From an uncultured Candidatus Melainabacteria bacterium (lineage in GTDB: Bacteria > Cyanobacteriota > Vampirovibrionia > Gastranaerophilales > Gastranaerophilaceae), in NCBI GenBank assembly GCA_934675685.1, contig CAKURL010000002.1, forward strand, positions 6,185-70,184: a stretch of 64,000 bases of DNA. The letters run 5' to 3'. Positions 52,236-60,130 of the stretch are shown here, piece by piece; the stretch's first letter is position 1, and each line of letters begins with the position of its first letter. The notes beneath the pieces are model-generated. The model searched no databases, was not told where the DNA came from, and worked only from the letters and a program-made list of their open reading frames with translations. The translations under genes were made by a program, and so were the position numbers.

Positions 52236-52455
52236 ATATCCTTGGAGGCAACGGACAGAAAACGCGTTCGTGCGGTTGTTGTTATTCTTATTCCAACTAC
52301 CTTGCGACAAGTTGTAGTTGTATGCGTTCGTGGAACTGTTGATAGTGCCACTCCATACGATGTTCGGGTTGCAATTGCCATTGTTGGAGCCGGGGCAACT
52401 ATTGGAATTGTCGCAGTAGGCAGAAGAGTAGCCTGAATAGTTGTCGCAAAGCAAA
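52236..52455 (-). pseudogene. Antisense Asn-rich fragment of the lectin-like module (template-repeat-like or decayed copy)
   Basis: Read on the minus strand, this stretch encodes the last third of the DUF1566-type module found three times in the giant prepilin: CDNYSGYSSAYCDNS, IVWSG, then NAFSVRC. Similarity starts abruptly at LLCD and stops just after SVRC; there is no pilin leader, no module start and no stop codon there. It has 18 Asn codons in about 68, 12 of them AAC, although AAT would be expected in this A+T-rich genome. The Asn positions are mostly the ones that vary in the prepilin copies. An open minus-strand frame of 148 codons (52098-52544) covers it but its other parts look random. 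A hairpin terminator follows. It occupies most of the gene-free region 52047-52742. Confidence 0.7.
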
Positions 52456-52693
52456 AGGCAAAAGTCAATGCTGTCGATTGTTTGATATTTAAAACAAATT
52501 CTAAAAAGATATTGTTTTAAAGTCTTTGCTTGAAGTTTTTTCAAAATAAAATGTGCAAGAATTGAGCCCCTTTTTATGGGTTAAATCGACGATATTTCAG
52601 AAATTAAACCTTTCTATTTGCACCCTTGAGCACAAATACTCTAGGAATAATAACTTTAAAACTATTATATTGTTTTTATATATTTTTTGCAAT

Positions 52694-52721
52694 AAAAAAG
52701 GAGGTTTTTTCCTCCTTTTTT
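52694..52721. terminator. Bidirectional Rho-independent terminator
   Basis: An 11-bp stem (AAAAAAGGAGG / CCTCCTTTTTT) with a TTTTTT loop and T-run, just after the stop of the AMP-ligase gene on the minus strand. Confidence 0.85.
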
Positions 52722-52742
52722 AGTATATAGTTTAGTTTAAAT

Positions 52743-54353
52743 TTAAACTTCTGCTTTCGCTTTTTTTCTTGAAACCTTGGAAATCCCCGTTCTTGGAAGT
52801 GGTTCTCTGGTCACTATGATTGAATTTGGCCTTTTGTAGCTGGATAATTCTAAAGATAATTTTTTCACTTCGCTTCTGATTGCTTTTTCTAGTTCTTTGT
52901 CGTCAGGGTATTTTTCCAAAACGTCTTTTTTAGGGTGGATTTTTGCTTCGATTTCTTCTGTCCCTTTTTTGGAGCCTGTTTTAATTTTGTGAGAATAAAC
53001 GATAACTTCTTCTATCATCGGGCTTTTAGATAAAACTGCTTCCACTTCTTCTGGAAAGATTTTTTTGCCGCCTGATAAAACAATCATGTTTTTAATTCTG
53101 CCTGTGATATAAATAAAGCCATTTGAATCGATTGAGGCAATGTCGCCCGTTTTTAGCCAACCGTCCGGCATGATAACGTTGTCACCTAAGATTTGAAGCT
53201 CTTTAGTGTTTCTGTCTAGGCGCACTTTTACGCCGTCGATTGGTTTTCCAACGGAGCCAAGTTTTCTGTGTTTATCTGTGTTCATCGTGATGATTGGGCT
53301 TGATTCCGTTAAGCCATAAACCTCATAAATCCTGATGCCGATGTTGTCAAAGAATTTTGCAACATCAATATCTAAAGGTGCACCCCCAGACATGAAGCCT
53401 TTGAAGCGGCCTCCAAATTTCAACCTTAATTCTCTAAACATCAATTTTGAAAGCCATTGTTGCTTTAAGACTCTTGAGATTGCATATTTAAAATTAAAGA
53501 AGGCTTTTTTAAACGGGCCATATTGCTTGATTTCGGATTCTAAAGTGGATTTCATAAGCTTAATAAAAGCAGGAACCGCAACCATGAATGTGATTTTCTT
53601 TTCTTGCATAGTTGTGAAAATGTCTTTTGGCTTTAAGCTGTTTGAATAGTAAATTGAAGCACCTTTGTTTAAAAATGTCATAAATCCAACAGAAATTTCA
53701 AACAAATGATTCATCGGAAGAATGGATAACATCGCGTCGTTTGAGTTGAAATTAAAACATTTTCCAACCGCTTGGACTTGAGAATAGATGTTTCTAAAAG
53801 TCGTTTCGACCCCTTTTGGGTTTCCTGTGGTGCCTGATGTATAAACAATGAGGGCAGTTTTATCGAGGCTTCTATGGCGCCATTTTTTATCCGGCATGTC
53901 CTCTAGTGCGTGTAAATTTACATAATCTTTATTTGCACCTTTGCCGTCAATGATAATAATATGTTCAATTGACGGGATTATTTCTTTTAATTTTATTGCG
54001 TCATCTAAGTGTGCACTTGAAGTCATGATGACTTTTGGCAAGCAATCAGATAAAATATGCGTTAATTCGTGGATTGTGAGCTTGATGTCTAGAGGGATAC
54101 TTGTTGCCCCTGCTAAGACGTTTGCAAAAAGAGTCGCTCCAAGCTCGGGCATGGATTCAGATAAAATCGCGATTTTATCTCCTTTATCAATTCCAATTGA
54201 AATTAAATAGCTCGCTAATTTTATGGATAATACTCCAAGACCCTTAAACGTGATTTCGTTCCAGCCTAAATAGGAGCGAATTCCAAGCGCGATGTGGTCT
54301 TCTAATTCTTTAGTCCTTTTTTCGATAAATGATAATATATTTGTTGTTTCCAT
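52743..54353 (-). CDS. AMP-dependent acyl-CoA synthetase/ligase (long-chain fatty acid type)
   Basis: Activates a carboxylic acid, probably a fatty acid, to the acyl-adenylate and then to acyl-CoA or acyl-carrier. Motifs are intact: P-loop-like YTSGTTGNPKGVETT (about residue 170), YEVYGLTESSPI, and GWLKTGDIASIDSNGFIYI with GRIKNMIVLSGGKKIFPEEVE and the C-terminal catalytic Lys region (PRTGISKVSRKK). Length 536 residues is normal. It is a single-gene unit divergent from the nuclease gene. Chain-length preference is not readable. Confidence 0.9.
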   Translation of the reverse strand: METTNILSFIEKRTKELEDHIALGIRSYLGWNEITFKGLGVLSIKLASYLISIGIDKGDKIAILSESMPELGATLFANVLAGATSIPLDIKLTIHELTHILSDCLPKVIMTSSAHLDDAIKLKEIIPSIEHIIIIDGKGANKDYVNLHALEDMPDKKWRHRSLDKTALIVYTSGTTGNPKGVETTFRNIYSQVQAVGKCFNFNSNDAMLSILPMNHLFEISVGFMTFLNKGASIYYSNSLKPKDIFTTMQEKKITFMVAVPAFIKLMKSTLESEIKQYGPFKKAFFNFKYAISRVLKQQWLSKLMFRELRLKFGGRFKGFMSGGAPLDIDVAKFFDNIGIRIYEVYGLTESSPIITMNTDKHRKLGSVGKPIDGVKVRLDRNTKELQILGDNVIMPDGWLKTGDIASIDSNGFIYITGRIKNMIVLSGGKKIFPEEVEAVLSKSPMIEEVIVYSHKIKTGSKKGTEEIEAKIHPKKDVLEKYPDDKELEKAIRSEVKKLSLELSSYKRPNSIIVTREPLPRTGISKVSRKKAKAEV

Positions 54354-54476
54354 TAAGAAAAAATTTCCTTCCTATAAAGTACAACATCTATTATATTATA
54401 TTTTTTGAAAAAATAGTCTAAATATTTGTAAATTTATAAATATTTTAATGTTATGATGGTTTAAAAGGAGAAAATA

Positions 54477-54989
54477 ATGATTGAAATGCGCGTAATGGGT
54501 ATTGCCTTGGATACTCGAACAGGCTCTCCCATTGTAGTTTTAAATGATAAAGAAAATAGGAAAGCTCTTCCTATTTGGATAGGCTCAGCTGAAGCTTCTG
54601 CAATAATCAGAAAAATCGAAAATATTCCATCTACTCGCCCGATGACCCATGACCTTTTTTTAGACATGGCAAAAAAGACCGGTTTTGAAATTACAAAAAT
54701 CGAAATCAATGACGTAGAAGAGCAAACATATTTTTCTTCAGTTTATATGTATAATAAAGAATTAGACAAAGAAATTGAAATCGATTCTCGCCCATCGGAT
54801 GCTATTGCTATTGCTCTTCGAGCAGATGTTCCAATTTTTGTCACAGCAAACGTGCTTGCGGCAGGTGTTGTTTCTACTGATGTTCAAAAAGACGAACAAG
54901 AAGCTCAAGAATTTAGAGAATTTGTAAAAGACATCAAGCCTTCAGACTTTGAAAAATTACTCAAAAAGAATTTTGAGTCTGACCAATAA
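54477..54989 (+). CDS. Bifunctional nuclease family protein (DUF151)
   Basis: Family of dual DNase/RNase proteins known in Cyanobacteria, Thermotoga and plants; also annotated BFN. The signature is intact: VVLNDKENRKALPIWIGSAEASAI and MTHDLFLDMAKK, then DSRPSDAIAIALRADVPIFV. Length 170 residues fits. AAGGAG precedes the ATG. Cytoplasmic; single gene. Biological role in bacteria is poorly known. Confidence 0.92.
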   Translation: MIEMRVMGIALDTRTGSPIVVLNDKENRKALPIWIGSAEASAIIRKIENIPSTRPMTHDLFLDMAKKTGFEITKIEINDVEEQTYFSSVYMYNKELDKEIEIDSRPSDAIAIALRADVPIFVTANVLAAGVVSTDVQKDEQEAQEFREFVKDIKPSDFEKLLKKNFESDQ

Positions 54990-55143
54990 GCTTAATTTAG
55001 TCAAGTCCAAGCTTAATCTGCTTTTTAGTTCTTTTCTTTTTAAGTCTTTGAGGCCGATTGAATAAAATGTTGTATTATTTTTGTTTTCCATGGTATTTTA
55101 TTAATGGAATTTACAAAAAAGTCAAAATAGAAAAAGGTAAAAT

Positions 55144-55356
55144 ATGACAAAAATTACAAAAGATATGGGAATTATGGATATTGTTACAGCGCACCCCGAA
55201 ACATTGGAAATTTTCGCAAAATATGGCATGGGCTGCATTGGCTGTGCTGCTGCGCACTTTGAAAACCTAGAAGCAGGCGCAAAAGTGCACGGGATTGATA
55301 TCGATGCTATGGTAAACGATATGAATTCTGTTATTGAAAAAAATGCTGGACAATAA
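55144..55356 (+). CDS. DUF1858-domain small protein
   Basis: A 70-residue protein with the DUF1858 pattern: IMDIVTAHPETLEIFAKYGMGCIGCAAAHFE region, with the CxxC (GCIGC) and preceding helix. Such domains often accompany hybrid-cluster proteins or other redox proteins and may bind metal or redox-couple. AAAGGT lies upstream of the ATG. It is a single small gene just before tRNA-Leu; no redox partner is adjacent. Confidence 0.88.
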   Translation: MTKITKDMGIMDIVTAHPETLEIFAKYGMGCIGCAAAHFENLEAGAKVHGIDIDAMVNDMNSVIEKNAGQ

Positions 55357-55428
55357 AATAATTTTGTAGTATTGTTTATATGTGGCTTTCAGGGTACATT
55401 CCAGTCACTTGAAAACAATATTACTTTC

Positions 55429-55518
55429 GCCCTGGTGGTGGAATCGGTAGACACGTCGGACTTAAAATCCGATGAGGCTAATAACTTCGTGCCAGTTCAA
55501 GTCTGGCCCAGGGCACCA
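55429..55518 (+). tRNA. tRNA-Leu (anticodon TAA)
   Basis: Class II tRNA of 90 bases including encoded CCA. Acceptor GCCCTGG/CCAGGGC, anticodon loop CTTAAAA (anticodon TAA), long variable arm (about 55473-55491) and T-loop TTCAAGT are visible. Confidence 0.95.
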
Positions 55519-55525
55519 TTAAATT

Positions 55526-55549
55526 AAACTCTCCAAAAGGAGAGTTTTT
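55526..55549 (+). terminator. Terminator after tRNA-Leu
   Basis: A 9-bp stem AAACTCTCC / GGAGAGTTT with AAAA loop is followed by T residues, eight bases after the tRNA CCA end. Confidence 0.85.
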
Positions 55550-55975
55550 ATTTTGGGAAAAATTAAAACAAGAATTTTAATCCCCCCTTCTTTTTCTTTG
55601 ATTTTTGAAGAGATATTTTTTTAGATTTAAAAAAATATTATCATGCTAAAAAATAGTTCCTTATCACAAAGAAGAAAAAAGTGAAAATTTATGTTAAGAA
55701 ATGTTAACTTAAGCATAACGCAAAAATGCTATTGTTCGGTATCTTTATTTAAATAATTTTTAAAAAATGCCATCTAAACTAAATAATGTAAGACAAACTC
55801 TAAAAAAAATGATAATATAAACAAGCAACATAAATCGAGGCAAACAAATTTAGATGACAAAATTATGTCGTAACAAAAATTAAAAATCATTAACAAAAAA
55901 GACAATTTTCAAAAACAAAAATTTTTTATATATAAGTAAGTAGGTAATAGTGTGTAATGTTATTGGAGGCAATCA
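55550..55975. other. A+T-rich gene-free region upstream of the HEAT-repeat gene
   Basis: About 425 bases with no supportable open frame or RNA gene. It is strongly A+T-rich with short palindromic words (for example AGCAT/ATGCT near 55715-55733) and a TATATA-containing stretch near 55927-55935 that could be the -10 region for the HEAT-repeat gene. I see no operator or riboswitch. Confidence 0.5.
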
Positions 55976-56830
55976 ATGACAATTAGTGTAAACAATAGAA
56001 AAAAAAGTTCGAAAAAATCTTTCGACGAATTAGTTAAGGATTTAAAAACTTCTAATTCTGAAAAAGTTAGATATAATGCTGCTCGTATTTTAGGCGAAAT
56101 GGGCGATTTCAACGCAGTTGAGCCATTAATCAATGTTTTGAAAAATGACAAAAATGGTTCTGTTCGCTTGTATGCAGCTCGTGCTCTTGGCGAATTGGGC
56201 GACACAAACGCTACAGTTCCTCTAATTGAATCTTTAAAATTAGATAGAAACGTAGATGTTCGCGTTCGTGCTGCTCGTGCTCTCGGCCGTTTGGGCGGCG
56301 AAGTAGTGGTTGAGCCATTAGTAGAAGCTCTAAATGACGAAAATCCTCAAGTTTGCATTACTGCAACAGAAGCATTAATCGAAATCGGCGACGTTGCAAC
56401 AGACGCATTAATCGAATCTTTGGATCACGAAAAAGTAAATGTTCGTTGCGACGCTACTCGTGCTCTTGGTGAAATCGGAAACCCAAAATGCGTTGAAAAA
56501 ATCATCGGCATGTTAAACGACGAATGGGTTAACGTTCGAATTTATGCTGTAACTTCTTTGGGCAAATTGAACGACAAAAAAGCCGTTCCTGCTTTAATCG
56601 AAGTTATGAAAAACGAAAAAGAAAATGATTTGGTTCGTGCCGGCGCTGCTGCTGCACTTGGAGTTTTAAGAGACCAAAGGGCATTGTTGCCATTAAGAGA
56701 ATTAATCATCAATGCAGAAGAATTGGGCGAATTAGAAGACACTGCTTTGAAATCTTTCAAAAAAATCATGGCTGCAAATTGGGAAGCTATGCAAGGTGTT
56801 CAAAGCGTTAAAAAACCTAGCTTCTTTTAA
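55976..56830 (+). CDS. HEAT-repeat protein (PBS-lyase-like)
   Basis: 284 residues made of about eight tandem HEAT units of roughly 31 residues, each with a pattern such as VRYNAARILGEMGDFNAVEPL and VRVRAARALGRLGGEVVVEPL. The repeat type is that of phycobilisome-lyase-like HEAT proteins (CpcE/NblB), which also occur widely as general scaffolds. The N-terminal 20 residues are basic (NNRKKSSKKSFDELVK). TTGGAGG precedes the ATG, and G+C-rich codons (CGT, GCT) are used more than in neighbours, hinting at high expression. Partner unknown; no pigment genes are nearby. Confidence 0.88.
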   Translation: MTISVNNRKKSSKKSFDELVKDLKTSNSEKVRYNAARILGEMGDFNAVEPLINVLKNDKNGSVRLYAARALGELGDTNATVPLIESLKLDRNVDVRVRAARALGRLGGEVVVEPLVEALNDENPQVCITATEALIEIGDVATDALIESLDHEKVNVRCDATRALGEIGNPKCVEKIIGMLNDEWVNVRIYAVTSLGKLNDKKAVPALIEVMKNEKENDLVRAGAAAALGVLRDQRALLPLRELIINAEELGELEDTALKSFKKIMAANWEAMQGVQSVKKPSFF

Positions 56831-56861
56831 TCTTTAGTTTTTTAAAATTTAATAATTATAA

Positions 56862-56896
56862 AAAAATAGCTCTTTCTATTAGAAGAGCTATTTTTA
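56862..56896 (+). terminator. Terminator after the HEAT-repeat gene
   Basis: A 13-bp stem AAAAATAGCTCTT / AAGAGCTATTTTT with an eight-base loop, starting 31 bp after the stop codon. Confidence 0.85.
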
Positions 56897-56928
56897 GTAT
56901 TAATAATTAGAAGAGGGAGGAGAATAAA

Positions 56929-57144
56929 TTAGAATTCCATTATTGAATTAATATCTTTTCTGATGTTTTCGCAGCCTACATCTGCGATTTGTTCGATATT
57001 ATATTCTTTTAAATCTTGTTTTTCTTCTTTGTTGTTTTTGCAAATCAAAACACAAGCTATGTTGAAGTTGTCCAAGTTTAAAATTTGTTTTTCTATATTA
57101 TTTAATTTTTCTTTAGCTAATTCAATTTTTTCTAAGATTTTCAT
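56929..57144 (-). CDS. Small hypothetical protein
   Basis: 71 residues, mostly helical and charged, no recognised domain. AGGATAGG is positioned just before ATG 57144, supporting translation. It contains two Cys (ACVLIC) and a third in VGCENIRKD. It stands alone between the terminator of the HEAT gene and the YkgJ-family gene. Could be spurious, but start signal and composition favour a real gene. Confidence 0.5.
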   Translation of the reverse strand: MKILEKIELAKEKLNNIEKQILNLDNFNIACVLICKNNKEEKQDLKEYNIEQIADVGCENIRKDINSIMEF

Positions 57145-57261
57145 TATTGCCTATCCTTTTGTGTGCCTTATGGTTTATCTATCGGATTTTTTAATGAAAA
57201 CTTTAGAAAAAAGAATAAATTGTTAAAGTTTCTTTACATTTGTTTGAAATTTAAGCTAAAA

Positions 57262-57705
57262 TTATTTTAAATATTCTTTGAATTTTTTGTTTGTATCAAA
57301 CCAAAAGCCGCACCCATCAAGCATTGTGACGCCGTCATAGATAAGGCTTGAATCTAGCGCTGGATAGTCTCTACAAAAAATTGGGCGAAAGAAATAGATT
57401 TTACATTTGTTGTCGTTTGAGATGTGTTTGCATTTAAATGTCAAAGCGCCATTTTGAAAGTCTTTTTTGTCTTTGATTTTTCCTGAAATTTCAAAGTTTC
57501 TATAGTATCTGTGTTTTTTTCTCATCTCGAAAAACACTTTTTCGTCTTTAACATAGCCATCTTTAGTTGAAAACAAGATGTTTCTGCAACATTTTCCGCA
57601 GCGAGCGCATTTTCCTTTGATTATATATTTTGAAGAAAACATTTTATTATAAATATCCAAGAAAAAATCTTCAAAAAAATCTTTAACTTTTTTAAAATTA
57701 ATCAT
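57262..57705 (-). CDS. YkgJ-family cysteine cluster protein
   Basis: 147 residues with the cysteine pattern of the YkgJ/Fe-Zn-chelating family: GKCARCGKCC near residue 32, FKCKHISNDNKCKIY and RPIFCRDYPAL. This set is expected to bind a zinc or Fe-S centre; molecular function is not established. The start overlaps the upstream secreted protein gene by eight bases, and the three genes 57262-60014 probably form one operon. Confidence 0.85.
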   Translation of the reverse strand: MINFKKVKDFFEDFFLDIYNKMFSSKYIIKGKCARCGKCCRNILFSTKDGYVKDEKVFFEMRKKHRYYRNFEISGKIKDKKDFQNGALTFKCKHISNDNKCKIYFFRPIFCRDYPALDSSLIYDGVTMLDGCGFWFDTNKKFKEYLK

Positions 57706-58147
57706 TTTCCACCGTAAAATGTGCGATTGCGACCCATTGTTGCAGGTTCTCTATGTCGAAAATTTGAAGGTAATATTTACCTGCTTCGCTCAATGTGAAA
57801 TAATTTGAGTAATAATTTTTATTTTTAAGTCGACTTGTTATGTTTCTAATTCTTGAATAGCCCCCTGTGTGCGCGTTGTCGTCTTGTTTTATGATTTGAT
57901 ATTTTATATAATCCGCCTTGAAGCCTTTTGGATTGTATATTTGAAAATAAATTCTTGAATTTGTTTTGAAAAATTCTTGAGATTTTATTATTTTGTCATA
58001 TTGAAGCTCTGTTGAAGGGTTATAAGAAGTCAAAAACAAAGCGGGTTTTGGGGTTTTTTTGAATAACTCAAAGCCAAACGTATTTGCGCTAAAAAATATA
58101 AAAGAAAATAAAAAGAATAATATAATTAAAAAATTATTTTTCTTCAT
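57698..58147 (-). CDS. Secreted/periplasmic protein of unknown function
   Basis: 149 residues with a clear signal peptide: basic start, hydrophobic LIILFFLFSFIFFS and cleavage around SANTFG. The mature part is beta-rich (SRIYFQIYNPKGF, YYLQIFDIENLQQWVAIAHF) and may be a small Ig-like or beta-sandwich domain. The start overlaps the TPR gene by 14 bp and the stop overlaps the YkgJ gene by eight. No family recognised. Confidence 0.72.
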   Translation of the reverse strand: MKKNNFLIILFFLFSFIFFSANTFGFELFKKTPKPALFLTSYNPSTELQYDKIIKSQEFFKTNSRIYFQIYNPKGFKADYIKYQIIKQDDNAHTGGYSRIRNITSRLKNKNYYSNYFTLSEAGKYYLQIFDIENLQQWVAIAHFTVEND

Positions 58148-60014
58148 TTTTTATGTCTTCTTCTTTGGTTTCTTCTTTATTCTCTTCTTTTACAATGCTG
58201 TCATAGAGCGCTTTTACGTGCTTTTGAATGTTTTGCGTATTTGAATCTTTTTCTAATTCAATATATTTTTCGTATGAAAAAATTGCTTCTTTTGTGTAGC
58301 CCAAGGCTTCTTCGATTAAGCCTTGAAGATAATAATAGCTTGCATCTTGCGGATCTTTCTCAAGTGCTTTTTTGATGTTAGATAAAGCTTGTTCATAGTT
58401 TTTTGTTTCGTAATTAATCAATGACTTATTATATAAGATATTATCTATTTCGTCTTTTTTTGCGTTTTCTTGAGCTTTGTCTAAGACCACAAGTGCTGTT
58501 TCATAGTCTTTTAATTCATACAAAGCTTGCGCATAATGTAAAAGTGTCTCGCTTGAAGAGTTATCTATTTCTATTGCTTTTTCAAAATAATCTTTTGCAA
58601 AAGTATACATTCCTAAAGACAAAGAGCTATCTGCAAGCCCTAAATATATCCTATAATCATCAGGAACACTTTCTAAAAGCTTCAAATAAATCGTTCTTGC
58701 TTTTTTATAATCGCCTTTTTTGTATAAATCTTGCGCAGAATAAATGGAAGTTTCCATTAAGTCATTTTTGATATCTTTATGTGTTATTCCATATTGGCTC
58801 AATTTTTCTTCGTCTGTTTTTAATAAACTATTATACAAACCAATTGCTTCTTGTGTTTGCCCAAGTTGGCCCAAGACGATTGCCTTATTATATATAGCTA
58901 CTGGGTTTGTTTTGTCTTGAGTTAAAATTTCATTATAGCAAATTAAAGCTTCGTTGAATTCTGCGTTGTTTTGGTACATTTTGGCCAACAAAAGAGTGAT
59001 ATCTGTGTTGTTTTTGTCTAATTTTTTATAATTTTGCAAAACTTCAATAGCTTTTTCGTAATCTTGTCCGTTAGAATAAATTTCCGCTAATTTTGAATAT
59101 GCGTCTTGCATTTGAGGGTATTCTTGAATAAATTTTTCAAGCTGCTCTTTCGCTTCTTCCGGTTTATTTTTTTGAAGCAATAATGTCGCATAATCATATC
59201 GAATTGCGTTTAAATCAGGGTCATATTCAAGAGCTTTTTTAAAATTAACAAGCGCTGGGTCAAATTTATCTTGTTTCATTTGAACAACTGCCAAATTTGC
59301 ATAGCTCATAGAATCGTTTTTGTTAACGCCAACTGCGCTTGTGAAAGCGATTTCTGCTTTTTCTAAATCACCTTTTCTTAAAAGCGCAAGCCCATAGTTT
59401 GCGTAGTCTCTGAATTCTTTTTGGTTGTTTCTTAAAGCGTGCGCGAAGCTTTCAATAGATTTTTCGTAATCTTTTTTTTCAAGATATATGTTTGCAATCG
59501 CGCATTCGCCTTCTAGGTCGTTTGGGTATTCTTTTAAAAATTCTTCATAAGCTTGGATTGCGCCATCAAGGTCTTGAAGAGAATATTTTGCGCTTGCGAT
59601 ATTTAAAAAATTATATTTATAGTCACTCATGACATTTTGCGCGCTTAGGTAGTTTTTAAGGGCGTTTTGATAGTCATATTTTTGAGAATATAAATTTCCA
59701 AGGCTAATATATAAAAAGCCGTCTTGTGGCCTTAATTTAATAGCATTTTCATAAGCATTGATTGCACTATCCACTTGCCCGAGATTTGTGTAAATCCCTG
59801 CTAATTTAATATTTAAAATAGGGTCGTTAGGTGAATACGTGAGCGCTTTTTGGACTGCTTCAAGGGCTTCTTTGTAGTTTCCTGCTTGTTCTTGAATAAT
59901 TGCGCTATTATATAATCTATTCGCTTGGCTTGTCATTTTTGCGCTTGTGGGAAGGTTGATTGTTGCTAAAACTGCGCTTAATATAATTAATTCTTTTAAA
60001 TAAATCTTTTTCAT
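58134..60014 (-). CDS. Exported TPR-repeat protein
   Basis: 626 residues, signal peptide (residues 1-25: KELIILSAVLATINLPTSA), then about 15-16 tandem tetratricopeptide repeats almost to the end, e.g. GNYKEALEAVQKALTYSPND. The C-terminus is a Glu/Lys-rich tail. TPR arrays are protein-binding scaffolds; in diderm bacteria such exported arrays often serve envelope assembly. It is first in an operon with the two genes above, and divergent from a second large TPR gene 116 bp away. Partner not identifiable. Confidence 0.87.
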   Translation of the reverse strand: MKKIYLKELIILSAVLATINLPTSAKMTSQANRLYNSAIIQEQAGNYKEALEAVQKALTYSPNDPILNIKLAGIYTNLGQVDSAINAYENAIKLRPQDGFLYISLGNLYSQKYDYQNALKNYLSAQNVMSDYKYNFLNIASAKYSLQDLDGAIQAYEEFLKEYPNDLEGECAIANIYLEKKDYEKSIESFAHALRNNQKEFRDYANYGLALLRKGDLEKAEIAFTSAVGVNKNDSMSYANLAVVQMKQDKFDPALVNFKKALEYDPDLNAIRYDYATLLLQKNKPEEAKEQLEKFIQEYPQMQDAYSKLAEIYSNGQDYEKAIEVLQNYKKLDKNNTDITLLLAKMYQNNAEFNEALICYNEILTQDKTNPVAIYNKAIVLGQLGQTQEAIGLYNSLLKTDEEKLSQYGITHKDIKNDLMETSIYSAQDLYKKGDYKKARTIYLKLLESVPDDYRIYLGLADSSLSLGMYTFAKDYFEKAIEIDNSSSETLLHYAQALYELKDYETALVVLDKAQENAKKDEIDNILYNKSLINYETKNYEQALSNIKKALEKDPQDASYYYLQGLIEEALGYTKEAIFSYEKYIELEKDSNTQNIQKHVKALYDSIVKEENKEETKEEDIKNEEK

Positions 60015-60130
60015 AATTTAATTGTAATAGCTTTATATTAAAATGCAACAATATTTTAAATTTAGCCTACAATCTCTTTATTTTATACATTTTTTGTATT
60101 AGAATTTCAAATAAGATAACGAGGTAGAAT

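Noticed and set aside
47092..52742. Integrated island with tRNA-Arg as attachment site
   Set aside because: No integrase is present and I could not find a second copy of the tRNA 3' end downstream, so an integration event at this tRNA is not supported although the region looks accessory.
50093..52742. DGR reverse transcriptase or Avd gene near the template-like fragment
   Set aside because: Both strands were read; the only gene here is the PAS histidine kinase. No reverse-transcriptase motifs such as YxDD in a suitable frame were seen.
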